A DNA stretch of 45,813 nt from a virus, in the IMG/VR virus record IMGVR_UViG_3300020005_000010, positions 1 to 45,813 of that record. One strand, given 5' to 3'. This document shows, piece by piece, positions 29,814-38,624 of this stretch. The position numbers and the translations under genes are program-made. Position 1 is the first letter of the stretch. Each line of letters begins with the position of its first letter. The notes under the pieces were generated by a model. The model searched no databases. It had not been told where the DNA came from and was given only the letters and a program-made list of their open reading frames with translations.

Positions 29814-30383
29814 CTAATTCTCCTTCAAGTAATCAGTGTTTGAAATAACAACACCCTCACCAGTTAGATGAGTTTTGCCTTCTAAGCCGGATTCATCTCC
29901 GTATAACTGATTCTCTAAATCCTTTAACCTGTTACTTCTCTGCTCAAAAATCTGTTCTTTAGTTAACCCAGCTTCAGGATCTTTATAGACATTAGCTTTT
30001 CCCTTACCTTGTGCTGCTTGAATAAATGAGATAACAAGTTTAGCAACATCAATTCTGGGCGGTAATGCTTGCAGGTTTCTGCCAGCAAAAGAATATACGA
30101 TGTTGTAATCGACTTTCTTTTCTGGTAGTTCTTTTCTATTAACCTCGGGAATAACAACTAACTGCTCTAATACATAGATTCCCTTAAGCCATGAATACTT
30201 TGGCAACCACAGTACTTGTGGATGCAGTAGCTTAAGACCTTCTAATGTATATTCAGAAAGTCTCCATTCCCATTGATCATCAGCTAGAACAATTCTCCAG
30301 ATTGGTTTAGTGGAGTTAGTGTCTATGCCATATAAGTCTCTTAACTGATTATTAAGAGACTCAATGGTTTCTGATAATTCCAT
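29814..30383 (-). CDS. Hypothetical protein of head-tail cluster (189 aa)
   Basis: MELSETIESLNNQLRDLYGID and WRIVLADDQWEWRLSEYT form an alpha/beta start. The body has PKYSWLKGIYVLEQLVVIPE, and the carboxy third is charged and helical (AGLTKEQIFEQRSNRLKDLENQLYG). It precedes the zinc-ribbon gene with one spare base. No family is recognised. Confidence 0.55.
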   Translation of the reverse strand: MELSETIESLNNQLRDLYGIDTNSTKPIWRIVLADDQWEWRLSEYTLEGLKLLHPQVLWLPKYSWLKGIYVLEQLVVIPEVNRKELPEKKVDYNIVYSFAGRNLQALPPRIDVAKLVISFIQAAQGKGKANVYKDPEAGLTKEQIFEQRSNRLKDLENQLYGDESGLEGKTHLTGEGVVISNTDYLKEN

Positions 30384-30391
30384 ATGACCTA

Positions 30392-30592
30392 CTAAATATT
30401 AAAACTACGATATTTTGAAAGCAGTTTCCAATAATCGTGATTGACAGGAATGTTAGGTTCCATTCCACCATGTTCAGCCAGAATCTTCTGAATTTCATCT
30501 AAGCACTTATCAGCTTCAGATTTCTCTGGAGCCTTCTCGAATCTAATTTCCGGCTTCTTCTCTGAAAAATCAGGCTTCTTTTCAGTTGGCAT
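30392..30592 (-). CDS. Small charged hypothetical protein (66 aa)
   Basis: A Lys/Glu-rich disordered amino part (KKPDFSEKKPEIRFEKAPEK) and a helical end (KCLDEIQKILAEHGG). Located between the glycosyltransferase and the head-tail cluster. No function is assigned. Confidence 0.5.
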   Translation of the reverse strand: MPTEKKPDFSEKKPEIRFEKAPEKSEADKCLDEIQKILAEHGGMEPNIPVNHDYWKLLSKYRSFNI

Positions 30593-30600
30593 TTTGACTC

Positions 30601-31293
30601 CTATGCTACAACTTTCCGAATTGGCTTAATTTGTGGAACAGGAACTATTTCTTTACCACCAGAATCATAGCCGGTATACCATTTACCTTCATGTCGCATT
30701 GGCTTGTACATGCAAGTTCCAATGTGATCAATCCAAACATCTGTATCTACGTAGCTTTGAATACCAACTTTTCTAATCCGATTAAATAATCCAATATCAT
30801 CACACCACTGTTCTGGGTCTAATTCTCCAAGTCTAACGTATGGTTTCTCTAACTTATCAAAGACACTTAACTTGACAAGAAGGAATCCAAAGCCGGCCGC
30901 AACTGTAGGCTGCAAGCCAGTAATATGATCAAATAAATACATTGGCATACAAGCACCAGTTTCAGGGTCAGCTAAATCAAATACCATTGGTGGATGTGGA
31001 AATGCTTTACCAAGATAAAGTCCTGATACAATATCCACATCATGCTGTAACAATTTCATTAATGAATCAGGTGCAAAACCCATATCATCATCAATGAACA
31101 GAACCCTATCGCAATTATGATCTTGTGCAGCGCCAATAATCATATTACGTGCTTGAGCCGGTGAACGCTCATGGCAACGTAAATCATATGATACAGGTGG
31201 GCGCTTAAGCATTCCAAGATAATCATAGAAATCCGGTCGCTTTGGCATTCCTCCGCCAGTAGCAACACCAATTAAGACTTTTTCATCCACCAT
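30601..31293 (-). CDS. GT-A fold glycosyltransferase
   Basis: VLIGVATGGGMPKRPDFYDYL and RCHERSPAQARNMIIGAA form the nucleotide-binding start, VLFIDDDMGFAPDSLMKLL holds the D-D-D metal motif at residues 68-70, and VAAGFGFLLVKLSVFDKL with CDDIGLFNRIRKVG matches acceptor-side motifs of family 2-like enzymes. It overlaps the methyltransferase gene by 22 bp. In this operon, between capsid and tail genes, it probably glycosylates a virion protein; precedents are the glycosylated capsids of some actinophages. Target and sugar are unknown. Confidence 0.8.
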   Translation of the reverse strand: MVDEKVLIGVATGGGMPKRPDFYDYLGMLKRPPVSYDLRCHERSPAQARNMIIGAAQDHNCDRVLFIDDDMGFAPDSLMKLLQHDVDIVSGLYLGKAFPHPPMVFDLADPETGACMPMYLFDHITGLQPTVAAGFGFLLVKLSVFDKLEKPYVRLGELDPEQWCDDIGLFNRIRKVGIQSYVDTDVWIDHIGTCMYKPMRHEGKWYTGYDSGGKEIVPVPQIKPIRKVVA

Positions 31294-31829
31294 ATAGTAT
31301 CAACTACCTCTACTGGGCCAAGTAATTCATCAACAGCTTTCTTAACACCTGTCCAAAGAGGATGACCATAATCGTGGCCCGAAATTATTCCTCCCTCTTT
31401 AACAAGTTTTTGAGCTTTACGAATATCTTTAACTACAGTATCGTATCTATGATCTCCATCTAAGAAAATCATGTCAACTTGAAAAGGTAAGTCGAATGTA
31501 GTTGAGAACTGTCTAACAGGAATTACTTTCTTAGACTCAACATACTCTTTCAGGTTGTCAAGAAATTCAGGCATCACAAACGTATTTACTTGCTTTAGAA
31601 TCTCTCCTGTCTCTGTAGGATAATCACCAGCCCAAGGGTCTACAGCCCAAATAGTACCATCTGTATTATCAGCCATTGCTCTAGTTGAACGGCCATGAAA
31701 ACAGCCAAATTCAACTATAGCTCTACAATCAATAGAACGACTAGCGAGCCAGACTAATTCTACTGCAGACATCCAACCAGGAATAGTTAATGCCTTAGAG
31801 ATATCAATCTGGCTCGCTAGTTTAGTCAT
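31272..31829 (-). CDS. SAM-dependent methyltransferase (Methyltransf_24 type)
   Basis: IVEFGCFHGRSTRAMADN (residues 38-55) is the SAM-binding motif I, followed by AVDPWAGDY, MIFLDGDHRYDTVVKDI (motif with D-G-D-H) and GGIISGHDYGHPLWTGVKKAV. This is the class I, Methyltransf_24/cephalosporin-hydroxylase-like family that often modifies sugars. Coupling to the adjacent glycosyltransferase suggests it methylates the transferred glycan or a precursor. The gene overlaps its upstream neighbour by one base. Confidence 0.82.
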   Translation of the reverse strand: MTKLASQIDISKALTIPGWMSAVELVWLASRSIDCRAIVEFGCFHGRSTRAMADNTDGTIWAVDPWAGDYPTETGEILKQVNTFVMPEFLDNLKEYVESKKVIPVRQFSTTFDLPFQVDMIFLDGDHRYDTVVKDIRKAQKLVKEGGIISGHDYGHPLWTGVKKAVDELLGPVEVVDTIWWMKKS

Positions 31830-32146
31830 TACGCTGTCAACTCACCTGGCCAGTACTTACCTTCGATTGGATCGAAGATTAGCAACGTAGGAATGTTCTG
31901 AGTCGGAGTCTGAACAACCTTAACGTTACCAGTAGTGGTAAATGCAGTCGGAGTCGTAGTAGTGAAGATGAAAGCCAACATATGACTTCCACTCACAGGA
32001 GGTGTAATGTTCGCGATAGCTACAGTTCCTGTAATAAACGTCAGGAACGTTAACGGAACAACGGTAGCAGCAGAAGCTAAAGTAAGAGGCTTCTGCTGTT
32101 GGATACTCTGAACAGTCGATAGATCTTGGAAATTAAGATCCGGCAA
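31829..32146 (-). CDS. Decoration-like protein, paralog of next upstream gene (105 aa)
   Basis: The pattern ASAATVVPLTFLTFITGTVAIANITPP...TTTGNVKVVQTPTQNIPTLLIFDP parallels the 96-residue protein at 32162-32452 (ASAATIAPRADLVRLTGTVTLAQI...TTTGNILAVQSMLQNRVAILVF). It is a small Thr/Val-rich beta protein beside the capsid gene, so a head decoration or fibre role is likely. Confidence 0.55.
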   Translation of the reverse strand: MPDLNFQDLSTVQSIQQQKPLTLASAATVVPLTFLTFITGTVAIANITPPVSGSHMLAFIFTTTTPTAFTTTGNVKVVQTPTQNIPTLLIFDPIEGKYWPGELTA

Positions 32147-32161
32147 ACCTAGCTCCTCTCT

Positions 32162-32452
32162 TTATGCAAGAGCGTGCTGAACCCACTTGTTAAGTCCCTT
32201 ACTAAATACAAGAATGGCAACGCGATTCTGGAGCATAGACTGAACAGCCAGAATATTACCAGTCGTTGTAGTAGTAACGGCACCATCTACCGGAACGATG
32301 AATAGAACACCACTAAAGCCGCCACCAAATTGACCATTGATTTGGGCTAAAGTAACTGTTCCAGTTAACCTAACTAGGTCAGCTCTTGGTGCGATAGTTG
32401 CTGCTGAAGCAATTACTTCCTCAGTCAGCTTAGTTGTGAAACCAGGAATCAT
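32162..32452 (-). CDS. Decoration-like beta protein (96 aa)
   Basis: See the paralogous neighbour: shared A-S-A-A-T-I-x-P, L-T-G-T-V-x-x-A-x-I, T-T-T-G-N-x-x-x-V-Q and Q-N-x-x-x-L-x-F. It lies two genes downstream of the capsid protein. The amino part (PGFTTKLTEEVI) is a short lead. Virion decoration is inferred. Confidence 0.55.
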   Translation of the reverse strand: MIPGFTTKLTEEVIASAATIAPRADLVRLTGTVTLAQINGQFGGGFSGVLFIVPVDGAVTTTTTGNILAVQSMLQNRVAILVFSKGLNKWVQHALA

Positions 32453-32484
32453 TCTTCCTCCTCCTCCAAATCGAATGATACTGG

Positions 32485-32697
32485 TTAGCTAATAGTTAGA
32501 GTCCACGTTGTACCACTCTTTGTCGCAGTGACAGTGGTAGCAGCGTTAACACTAACTTCCCTATTGACACCGCTCTGAACAAAGTAAATCATGTTCTTAT
32601 CAGTGTCGATAGTGAAAACAGAGACTCCGGTAAAAACAACAGCAGTCAAAGCAACTGCTGCACCGGCTGTTCCAGTGAGAGTTAAAGTGGCTGACAT
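32485..32697 (-). CDS. Small Ala/Val/Thr-rich capsid-adjacent protein (70 aa)
   Basis: MSATLTLTGTAGAAVALTAVVF and TVTATKSGTTWTLTIS are alternating small-residue strands. It immediately follows the capsid gene, a common position for a decoration or stabilisation protein. No family is recognised. Confidence 0.55.
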   Translation of the reverse strand: MSATLTLTGTAGAAVALTAVVFTGVSVFTIDTDKNMIYFVQSGVNREVSVNAATTVTATKSGTTWTLTIS

Positions 32698-32700
32698 TGT

Positions 32701-33948
32701 TTAGTAACCAGAAGGAACAGCTAAGTTGTCAATGAATGCACAACCAGCAGGATTGTTAACGAACGTCTGCATACCAACGACCATGTAGAAGATTTCAGCC
32801 GTTGCCACGCCACCAGATGCACCACGGATTTCAAAGATATTACGTCCATCCGTAGTATAGAATCCAATCGGAAGAATCTCACCACGACCCCAGACAGAAT
32901 CTGTCACGAAGTCAATACGAGTCTTATCCCAATTGAATGAAGTCTTAACAGGTGCTCCAGCCATTTGCATGGAGTCGAAGTACATGTTAAGTGCTTCTTC
33001 AGAAGGCTTCTTGAAGATAGTTGAAACAACCTGTCCAACTTCCTCATAAGCAGCTTTCTGAGCAGGATGCATCCATGCAACAGGAGCGAAGTTATTATCA
33101 ATACCAATGCGGTTGCCAATCTTATTGATTGACAGACGAGCAAGAGGTAATGTAAAGGCAGCAGCGCCACCATTCACTCGGTTTGCACGAATTTCTGGCG
33201 TAGTTGCACGAGAGAAACCAAGCCAGGTACCAGTACTAGCATTTGAGTGGTGATAAGGAACACCATACAAAGCCGGTAATGCAGTCGGAGCATTAATACC
33301 AGCAGTAACAATAAAGTCACCACCAGTAACACCAGCAATTTGCGGAGTAAGAGAAACTGACTTGTTCTCAACATCCCAATTGGTAATAACCGCACTACCA
33401 CGGTTAGTAGCAAGAGTGGAATTGAAAACCTGAACAGTCTGACCAAACCGCATTAAACGAGCACCGAATCCATCAGTGGTTAATGCAATGACGTTTGAAC
33501 CACCAGCAGGAGTATCACTGGTAACAGTACCAATAACACCCGTTCCGGCTTGCATCATCTGTGCATCTAGCTGACGACGTAATTCATCCATTGCGGTAGC
33601 AACCAAACGGCGCACACCATTAACAACAGACTTACGATCATCATCAGTAGACCACTGAGCAAGCTTGGTGTATTCAATGGCTTCAGCAACGAACACTGAA
33701 TTGAGAACCGCCTTATCAAAAGTCGGCCCACCACCACGTCCTAAATCACCACCATCAGGATTGAAATACTGAAAGCTACCACCAGGACGAATCTCTAGTG
33801 GAACTCGCATTTGACGATTTGAGATCTTTTCAACATCACGCTTCTTGATGTTGGCATAGAACTTATCGTCACGTTCAAACAGCACACGAACTTTAGGAAT
33901 AACCTTTTCAAGTTCAAGTGCTGTGACTTGAGACTCAACAACTGCCAT
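32701..33948 (-). CDS. Major capsid protein (HK97-like)
   Basis: The 415-residue product directly follows the scaffold gene. An amino arm (ALELEKVIPKVRVLFERDDKFYANIKKR) leads into RQMRVPLEIRPGGSFQYFNPDGGDLGRGGGPTFDKAVLN (extended loop region), VVNGVRRLVATAMDELRRQLDAQMMQ (spine helix) and a carboxy beta region ending AEIFYMVVGMQTFVNNPAGCAFIDNLAV. The size, helix pattern and place in the operon fit a T7/P22-type major capsid protein with the HK97 fold. It should be the most abundant virion protein. Confidence 0.85.
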   Translation of the reverse strand: MAVVESQVTALELEKVIPKVRVLFERDDKFYANIKKRDVEKISNRQMRVPLEIRPGGSFQYFNPDGGDLGRGGGPTFDKAVLNSVFVAEAIEYTKLAQWSTDDDRKSVVNGVRRLVATAMDELRRQLDAQMMQAGTGVIGTVTSDTPAGGSNVIALTTDGFGARLMRFGQTVQVFNSTLATNRGSAVITNWDVENKSVSLTPQIAGVTGGDFIVTAGINAPTALPALYGVPYHHSNASTGTWLGFSRATTPEIRANRVNGGAAAFTLPLARLSINKIGNRIGIDNNFAPVAWMHPAQKAAYEEVGQVVSTIFKKPSEEALNMYFDSMQMAGAPVKTSFNWDKTRIDFVTDSVWGRGEILPIGFYTTDGRNIFEIRGASGGVATAEIFYMVVGMQTFVNNPAGCAFIDNLAVPSGY

Positions 33949-33957
33949 GTTTGCTCC

Positions 33958-35268
33958 CTAATCGGAATTCAAATAGTCTAAACTAGACATTCCTCTTGGA
34001 ATGCCTTTGGCCTGTTCTGATGGCTTAGTGCTCTTTGAGGAGGGAGCAGAACCTCTTGTTTTGCCAACAGGTAACGGACCTTTCTTATCTTTCTCATCGT
34101 TATCGCGTTTACCAGATGCTCTTAATGCTTCATTCCTAACACTCTTAATGATTGCTGGTAACTGAGTCTTAGCCTTGGACAAGTAGGCTGTTCTAATTCT
34201 GTCCATAGACTCAGCATTAAAGTTATTTTGTGTTGCCCTTTCCCAAAGGCGATCATAAACGTCCATGAATCTTTTATCTTCAGAAATTGACTTTTCTAAT
34301 AAATCATTAACTTCTCTAACTGCATTCTTTTTCACGTATGGACTCATTGAACCACGAGGATCAATGTATTTATCCACAGTGCCGCTAATAGTTTTGTCAA
34401 GTTTTGTGATAACATCGTCTTTAGCAGAATTGAACTGCCTCTCGACGATTTCTTGTTCACGTTCTTGTAGTTCTACTTCCTTCTGATTATCTTCAGGCTT
34501 ATCGCTTTCCTTTGATAACCTAGTAGGATGTGTAAACTGCTTAGTGCCAAAAACGTACTCATTAACAATTCTAGCAGCATCGATTAGCTCTTGAGATTCA
34601 GCCGATTTACCATCGCTTACCATTTGAATGATAGTATGCTTAACAATATTACCAATAATATGATAATAGGCACCCTCATCAACTTTATGTAAAGCAGGCA
34701 GATAATTATCAACAATCTTAACGAATGCATTGTTGTCGTTATCTTTGACAGCTTTTAAGATATTCTCTGTCGAACCACTGGTTAAATCAGCTTCAAACTC
34801 ATCAAGAATTTCTGATCTCTCAACAGCAGTCTTAGCATCTTCAATAGTAGGAAGAAGTTCAGCGTACTTCTGCTCTCGATAATAAGCCTTTTCAAGAGCT
34901 GGAAACTCTTTGAAGATAGTGGGATATTTTGCTAGTATCTCCTTACGACGAACTGGAGCGATTAGTTCTAATTCGTCCTCATCTGGTTCTTCCAGATCAT
35001 CTTCTAACTCTTTCTCCAGTTCATCTTCTAGCGATTTCTCTCCATCGCTATCTTCTTCCTCCTCTCCTGGTTCTTTATCTTTTTCTTTTCCTTTTTCAGG
35101 AACTTTTCCATCCTTCCTAGAATCCTTTTCCAGTTCAATAGTCTCTGATTCTTCGTCATCATTATCCTCAGAGCCGAGGAATTCAATGGCATCCTCAGTT
35201 GATAATTTCTTATCTTCGATAGGAGGATTATCAGAGCCTAAACTATTGTTCGGCTGCGACATTTTCAT
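33958..35268 (-). CDS. Capsid scaffolding protein (436 aa)
   Basis: The amino third is a long acidic, low-complexity run (EEEEDSDGEKSLEDELEKELEDDLEEPDEDELEL), the middle is helical (LKAVKDNDNNAFVKIVDNYLPALHKV; KEVELQEREQEIVERQF) and the end is basic and Pro/Lys/Ser-rich (KDKKGPLPVGKTRGSAPSSK). Acidic helical proteins with a basic carboxy end directly between portal and capsid genes are scaffolds. It overlaps the portal gene by 26 bp. Its reverse strand yields a Ser-rich open frame that is only a shadow. Confidence 0.85.
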   Translation of the reverse strand: MKMSQPNNSLGSDNPPIEDKKLSTEDAIEFLGSEDNDDEESETIELEKDSRKDGKVPEKGKEKDKEPGEEEEDSDGEKSLEDELEKELEDDLEEPDEDELELIAPVRRKEILAKYPTIFKEFPALEKAYYREQKYAELLPTIEDAKTAVERSEILDEFEADLTSGSTENILKAVKDNDNNAFVKIVDNYLPALHKVDEGAYYHIIGNIVKHTIIQMVSDGKSAESQELIDAARIVNEYVFGTKQFTHPTRLSKESDKPEDNQKEVELQEREQEIVERQFNSAKDDVITKLDKTISGTVDKYIDPRGSMSPYVKKNAVREVNDLLEKSISEDKRFMDVYDRLWERATQNNFNAESMDRIRTAYLSKAKTQLPAIIKSVRNEALRASGKRDNDEKDKKGPLPVGKTRGSAPSSKSTKPSEQAKGIPRGMSSLDYLNSD

Positions 35269-37573
35269 TCTCCGCTAAAGGTGTATTAGTACCTTTTGAA
35301 GCGCCCTGCTGTTGTTCTGCTAGGGCTTGTTGTTCCATCATAGCCTGTTTGATAATTTCCATGTGCTGCTTCATATGTAGCAACACATTTTTATATCCGT
35401 TAGGATTCTCAGTTTTCAGAAGTCTACCAGTTTCTGAAATAAGATATGTTCTGCAAATATCAGCTTCCACATCGTGATTATCTAAGTCAGGATCAACTTC
35501 AACAGATGGTAATTCTTGCATCTGCGGCTCTTGACCAGATAATTCGGCCTCCATCATCTGCATTTCATCAGGAGGTGCAATGATTGGTTCAGAATTTACG
35601 AGTATTCTGATTTCTTCATACTGTTTTTGTCTATCTTCTTCACCAGGAATGATAAAATCATCAATTCCAATAGCCTCAACGAGATTTTTAATATTTTCAG
35701 GTGACTGCAATGCTGCTTGAAGCTGTGGCTGTTGTAATTCCATCAACTTCATGTACGTATCCTTACGTTGTGACCATGTAATTGGAAGATTCTCATTGGC
35801 TTCTAATTCAATTCGACCAATTCTACCTTCCAGTTCAGCTTTTCTGACAAAAACATTAATGAAGTTGCCCTTTTCATCTAATTCAACAGAACGTTCTTCT
35901 TCTTGGTGCTTGATTTCTTCAATATACATTGGAATAACTTTAGCGAAGATATCTTTCCACCACAGAGTGAACATTTTCCAAGTATTCTGTAGTCTCTGAA
36001 GAGCTTGAGCCCTTGACATTGAATATTCAGAAGCAGTTCTACTGCCTTCTAATTGACCACCGAATAAAGATGGCTGAGCACCAGATACAGTTTGACCTAA
36101 TCCTTGAATAGTTTGGAAGAAAGGCAACACAAATTCACTTAATGTTGCAGTTCTAGTTTCAAAGAATGCTTCACTAACACCTTTTCCAGTTTTTGGACTA
36201 GCCGGAAATATGTTACCTGGACTTGCTTCAGACTGACGATATTTTTCAAAGTTAAGAACTGCTGGATCAGCAAATGTCTGGCTAATCCCATGTTCCATAG
36301 TTTGTAGAACTAAAGAGATAATATCTGAAGTAATATCCTGCACAGGAGCGAGTCCGGCTGCAGGAGGCTGTTGATGAATGTAATCAGACATAGGATTATA
36401 ATTAATAGTCCAGCAATCATCAAGTTTCTCATTGCAGGATTCAGCAAAACAATCATTTACCATGACGACTTTACAGCCATCAGGATATAGCTTCTTTAAT
36501 TTATCAACCTGTTCTTGATCTCCCAACACATTAAATGAAGATGGACGAAGCCAGGTATTTCTAACGGTAACGTTATTAATTGGATAATCACCTTTATATT
36601 GAGGTGATAATCTGGCCCACGACTCGTATGGATCGTATGTACCACTACTAGCCGGACCAATCTTAGACTTACCAGAGAACTTGTCTCTTAAGTGTGGATA
36701 CCTATCTAATACATTGGTATAATGAGTTTCATACATGAACATTAAATATGGGCAATCAGCCTGTTTCATAGCATAATTGGGAATCTTTACATAAAGACCA
36801 CCATATGCTTCGAGGCAGATACGCGATTTAGCTTGATCAACAGTATCAATTAATCTAGTAGTAATTAATTTACTTTTTTGCAAATTAGGATCAAGAATAA
36901 GCATACAATTCGGGCATGGAACTTCGCCCTCTTGTAGCATGAAATCTAATTCAGCATCAGCATCATCAGGCATGAATTTGTCCTTCTGCCTGTTAGCAAT
37001 AATTTCATCCGGAATCTGAGCTTTACAAGCCGGACAAACGTATACTTCTTCCTCTACATCACCATAAATGTCCTTCTTGTAAGTGCCATATTCTTCATCT
37101 TCTTTAGGATAACTGTAACAAGCTACCATTCCCTCTGTGCAATAAATATAAAGAGCATGTAACCAGAGTAGTGGTGCATTGTTATGCCTAAATACTAATT
37201 GAGATATCTTATCGCCCGCCTTCGCCGTAGACATATCGAGTGCATTATCGGCGTCATCTGGATAGCACTTGATTGGAGGAATAGTAACTGATAACGCTGC
37301 AATTACTGATTCCAGATAAGCTCTGAACACGTTAATTGGCTTATCATAGTAAGACTGGTCAGTGTCAGACGAGTTGACAACGTCATCATCCCAGACTCTC
37401 CAGTCATGTGCAACCTCGCTATACCAAATCCTAGTGAATCCCTCCCATAATAATTTATACCTACGCCATGACCTAATCTGCCATTCACGAACAGACCTGT
37501 CCTCCTCATCAAAATGATCTACGACGGATTTCAGAAATTGCTGAATCTCGTCAGGAGGTAATTTGTCTGCCAT
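35243..37573 (-). CDS. Portal protein (776 aa) with zinc-knuckle insert
   Basis: The position between terminase and scaffold, the length and segments such as WRRYKLLWEGFTRIWYSEVAHDWRVWDDD, KPINVFRAYLESVIAALSV, TEGMVACYSYPKEDEEYG and QLEGSRTASEYSMSRAQALQRLQNTWKMFTLWW mark it as a large, P22-type portal. An insert at about residues 175-230 holds two CxxC pairs (VYVCPACK and PCPNC) about 45 residues apart, likely a zinc site. The carboxy end is Gln/Glu-rich and helical (MEIIKQAMMEQQALAEQQQGASK). Confidence 0.85.
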   Translation of the reverse strand: MADKLPPDEIQQFLKSVVDHFDEEDRSVREWQIRSWRRYKLLWEGFTRIWYSEVAHDWRVWDDDVVNSSDTDQSYYDKPINVFRAYLESVIAALSVTIPPIKCYPDDADNALDMSTAKAGDKISQLVFRHNNAPLLWLHALYIYCTEGMVACYSYPKEDEEYGTYKKDIYGDVEEEVYVCPACKAQIPDEIIANRQKDKFMPDDADAELDFMLQEGEVPCPNCMLILDPNLQKSKLITTRLIDTVDQAKSRICLEAYGGLYVKIPNYAMKQADCPYLMFMYETHYTNVLDRYPHLRDKFSGKSKIGPASSGTYDPYESWARLSPQYKGDYPINNVTVRNTWLRPSSFNVLGDQEQVDKLKKLYPDGCKVVMVNDCFAESCNEKLDDCWTINYNPMSDYIHQQPPAAGLAPVQDITSDIISLVLQTMEHGISQTFADPAVLNFEKYRQSEASPGNIFPASPKTGKGVSEAFFETRTATLSEFVLPFFQTIQGLGQTVSGAQPSLFGGQLEGSRTASEYSMSRAQALQRLQNTWKMFTLWWKDIFAKVIPMYIEEIKHQEEERSVELDEKGNFINVFVRKAELEGRIGRIELEANENLPITWSQRKDTYMKLMELQQPQLQAALQSPENIKNLVEAIGIDDFIIPGEEDRQKQYEEIRILVNSEPIIAPPDEMQMMEAELSGQEPQMQELPSVEVDPDLDNHDVEADICRTYLISETGRLLKTENPNGYKNVLLHMKQHMEIIKQAMMEQQALAEQQQGASKGTNTPLAENENVAAEQ

Positions 37574-37665
37574 TATCGCTTCTTATTCAAACTCGGATCA
37601 ATTACACCCTTCTTTTTACCAAGAAGGATAGCCGCTTCGATAATTAACTGTAGCCACTTAGGCAT
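37573..37665 (-). CDS. Hydrophobic micro-protein (30 aa)
   Basis: ATG 37663-37665 to TAA 37573-37575 encodes MPKWLQLIIEAAILLGKKKG then VIDPSLNKKR. Its stop overlaps the portal ATG (TAATG) and its start overlaps the previous gene by 8 bp, giving it a place in the coupled chain. One short amphipathic or membrane helix is predicted. Confidence 0.55.
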   Translation of the reverse strand: MPKWLQLIIEAAILLGKKKGVIDPSLNKKR

Positions 37666-37864
37666 TAGACATCTTCTTGCCAAAAAGCTTAGGCGCTCCC
37701 TTTGGCTGACCAGAAGGATTTGCTTTAGATGAACCAGCAGTAGCTAAAGCCTTCTTCTTCATTCCACCAGGAGTAACCTTACCAATTACAGACTTAGCAG
37801 CTTTATGAATGTTCTTAGGATTGAACTTCTTCATAAATCCAGCACCAGGTAATCCAAATGGCAT
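37658..37864 (-). CDS. Small basic protein (68 aa)
   Basis: Gly/Pro and Lys-rich (KKFNPKNIHKAAKSVIGKVTPGGMKKKALATAGSSKAN in outline). The basic composition suits binding to DNA or packing inside the head. It follows the zinc-site gene. No family is recognised. Confidence 0.5.
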   Translation of the reverse strand: MPFGLPGAGFMKKFNPKNIHKAAKSVIGKVTPGGMKKKALATAGSSKANPSGQPKGAPKLFGKKMSNA

Positions 37865-38257
37865 TTACCTAACCTCCTCTACACCGAGTTCTTTTTCTAA
37901 CTGTTCTACTGATTGTGACTTATTACGTGCTAATACTTCTTCTGTTTGCTTCTTATTCTGTGCAATAACTCTTGCTTTCTCCCTATCGTTTTCTTCAAGC
38001 ATTTGCCTTTTCACTTCCCAAGGTGTATACTTTGGTTTAAGTGCTTCAGGCGGTAATTCAATTTGTCTTGGTTCTGGTTTAACTGGATTAGTTAATTCCA
38101 GAATTCTTACTAGTAATTGCTGTTCCCTGTGATTCGCAGTAGCAAGCTGAGACTTAAGAGTTTCACAAGATTGACAAACTCTATTAGTCTCACGTTCTTC
38201 TCTACAATGTTCACAGTGGGGTTCCAGTAGGTGATGTAACCATTTCATCATATTCAA
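37865..38257 (-). CDS. Zinc-site/coiled-coil protein upstream of portal (130 aa)
   Basis: LLEPHCEHCREE...VCQSCETLKSQL gives a C-x2-C...C-x2-C pair at the amino end, followed by a coiled-coil region (LKSQLATANHREQQLLVRILEL) and a Lys/Glu-rich carboxy half. Similar proteins with an L-L-E-P-H-C-E-H-C start are found upstream of portal genes in other phages. It overlaps the endolysin gene by 47 bp. Confidence 0.6.
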   Translation of the reverse strand: MNMMKWLHHLLEPHCEHCREERETNRVCQSCETLKSQLATANHREQQLLVRILELTNPVKPEPRQIELPPEALKPKYTPWEVKRQMLEENDREKARVIAQNKKQTEEVLARNKSQSVEQLEKELGVEEVR

Positions 38258-38624
38258 AATGTCCTAAATCAATTCTTTGTCCACCTCTAACAACTCCCCA
38301 CTTTAATCCTAATAGCATTCCAATCTTACCAATCGTCTGCCAATGATCATGTCCTGAATCCCAATTCAACTTATCAGGACCATTAGCTTGGTAGATTAAA
38401 TAAGGACATAAATCATATGCTAATGCTCTACCTTCAGGTGGCTGAGGTAGATGCTTCGATCTCATTGTCCAACTAACACCGTTCTTAACATTTTCTACTT
38501 GTTCTTCATACGTTCTTAATGTATCAATAATCATTATTTGAATTCCAGATTCAATACATCTAGCAATGTGCTCAAATGCAATTGATTGGAGCCGGCTATC
38601 TAAATCATTAAGTGAGCGACTCAT
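38211..38624 (-). CDS. Endolysin, M15-type L-Ala-D-Glu peptidase-like
   Basis: SRSLNDLDSRLQSIAFEHIARCIESGIQIMIIDTLRTYEEQ is the usual opening of phage M15 peptidases. Zinc ligands are SKH, A-L-A-Y-D-L and D-L-G-H-F-E, in the right order and spacing. It cuts peptidoglycan peptide stems at lysis. I chose ATG 38624 because it begins with the conserved S-R-S-L and overlaps the preceding stop (ATGA); the frame opens further upstream at 38,702, in the region used by the next small gene. Its position between terminase and portal genes is unusual. Confidence 0.85.
   Translation of the reverse strand: MSRSLNDLDSRLQSIAFEHIARCIESGIQIMIIDTLRTYEEQVENVKNGVSWTMRSKHLPQPPEGRALAYDLCPYLIYQANGPDKLNWDSGHDHWQTIGKIGMLLGLKWGVVRGGQRIDLGHFEYDEMVTSPTGTPL

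Noticed and set aside
34910-35278. Ser-rich + strand ORF
   Set aside because: Reverse-complement shadow of the acidic low-complexity run in the scaffold gene.
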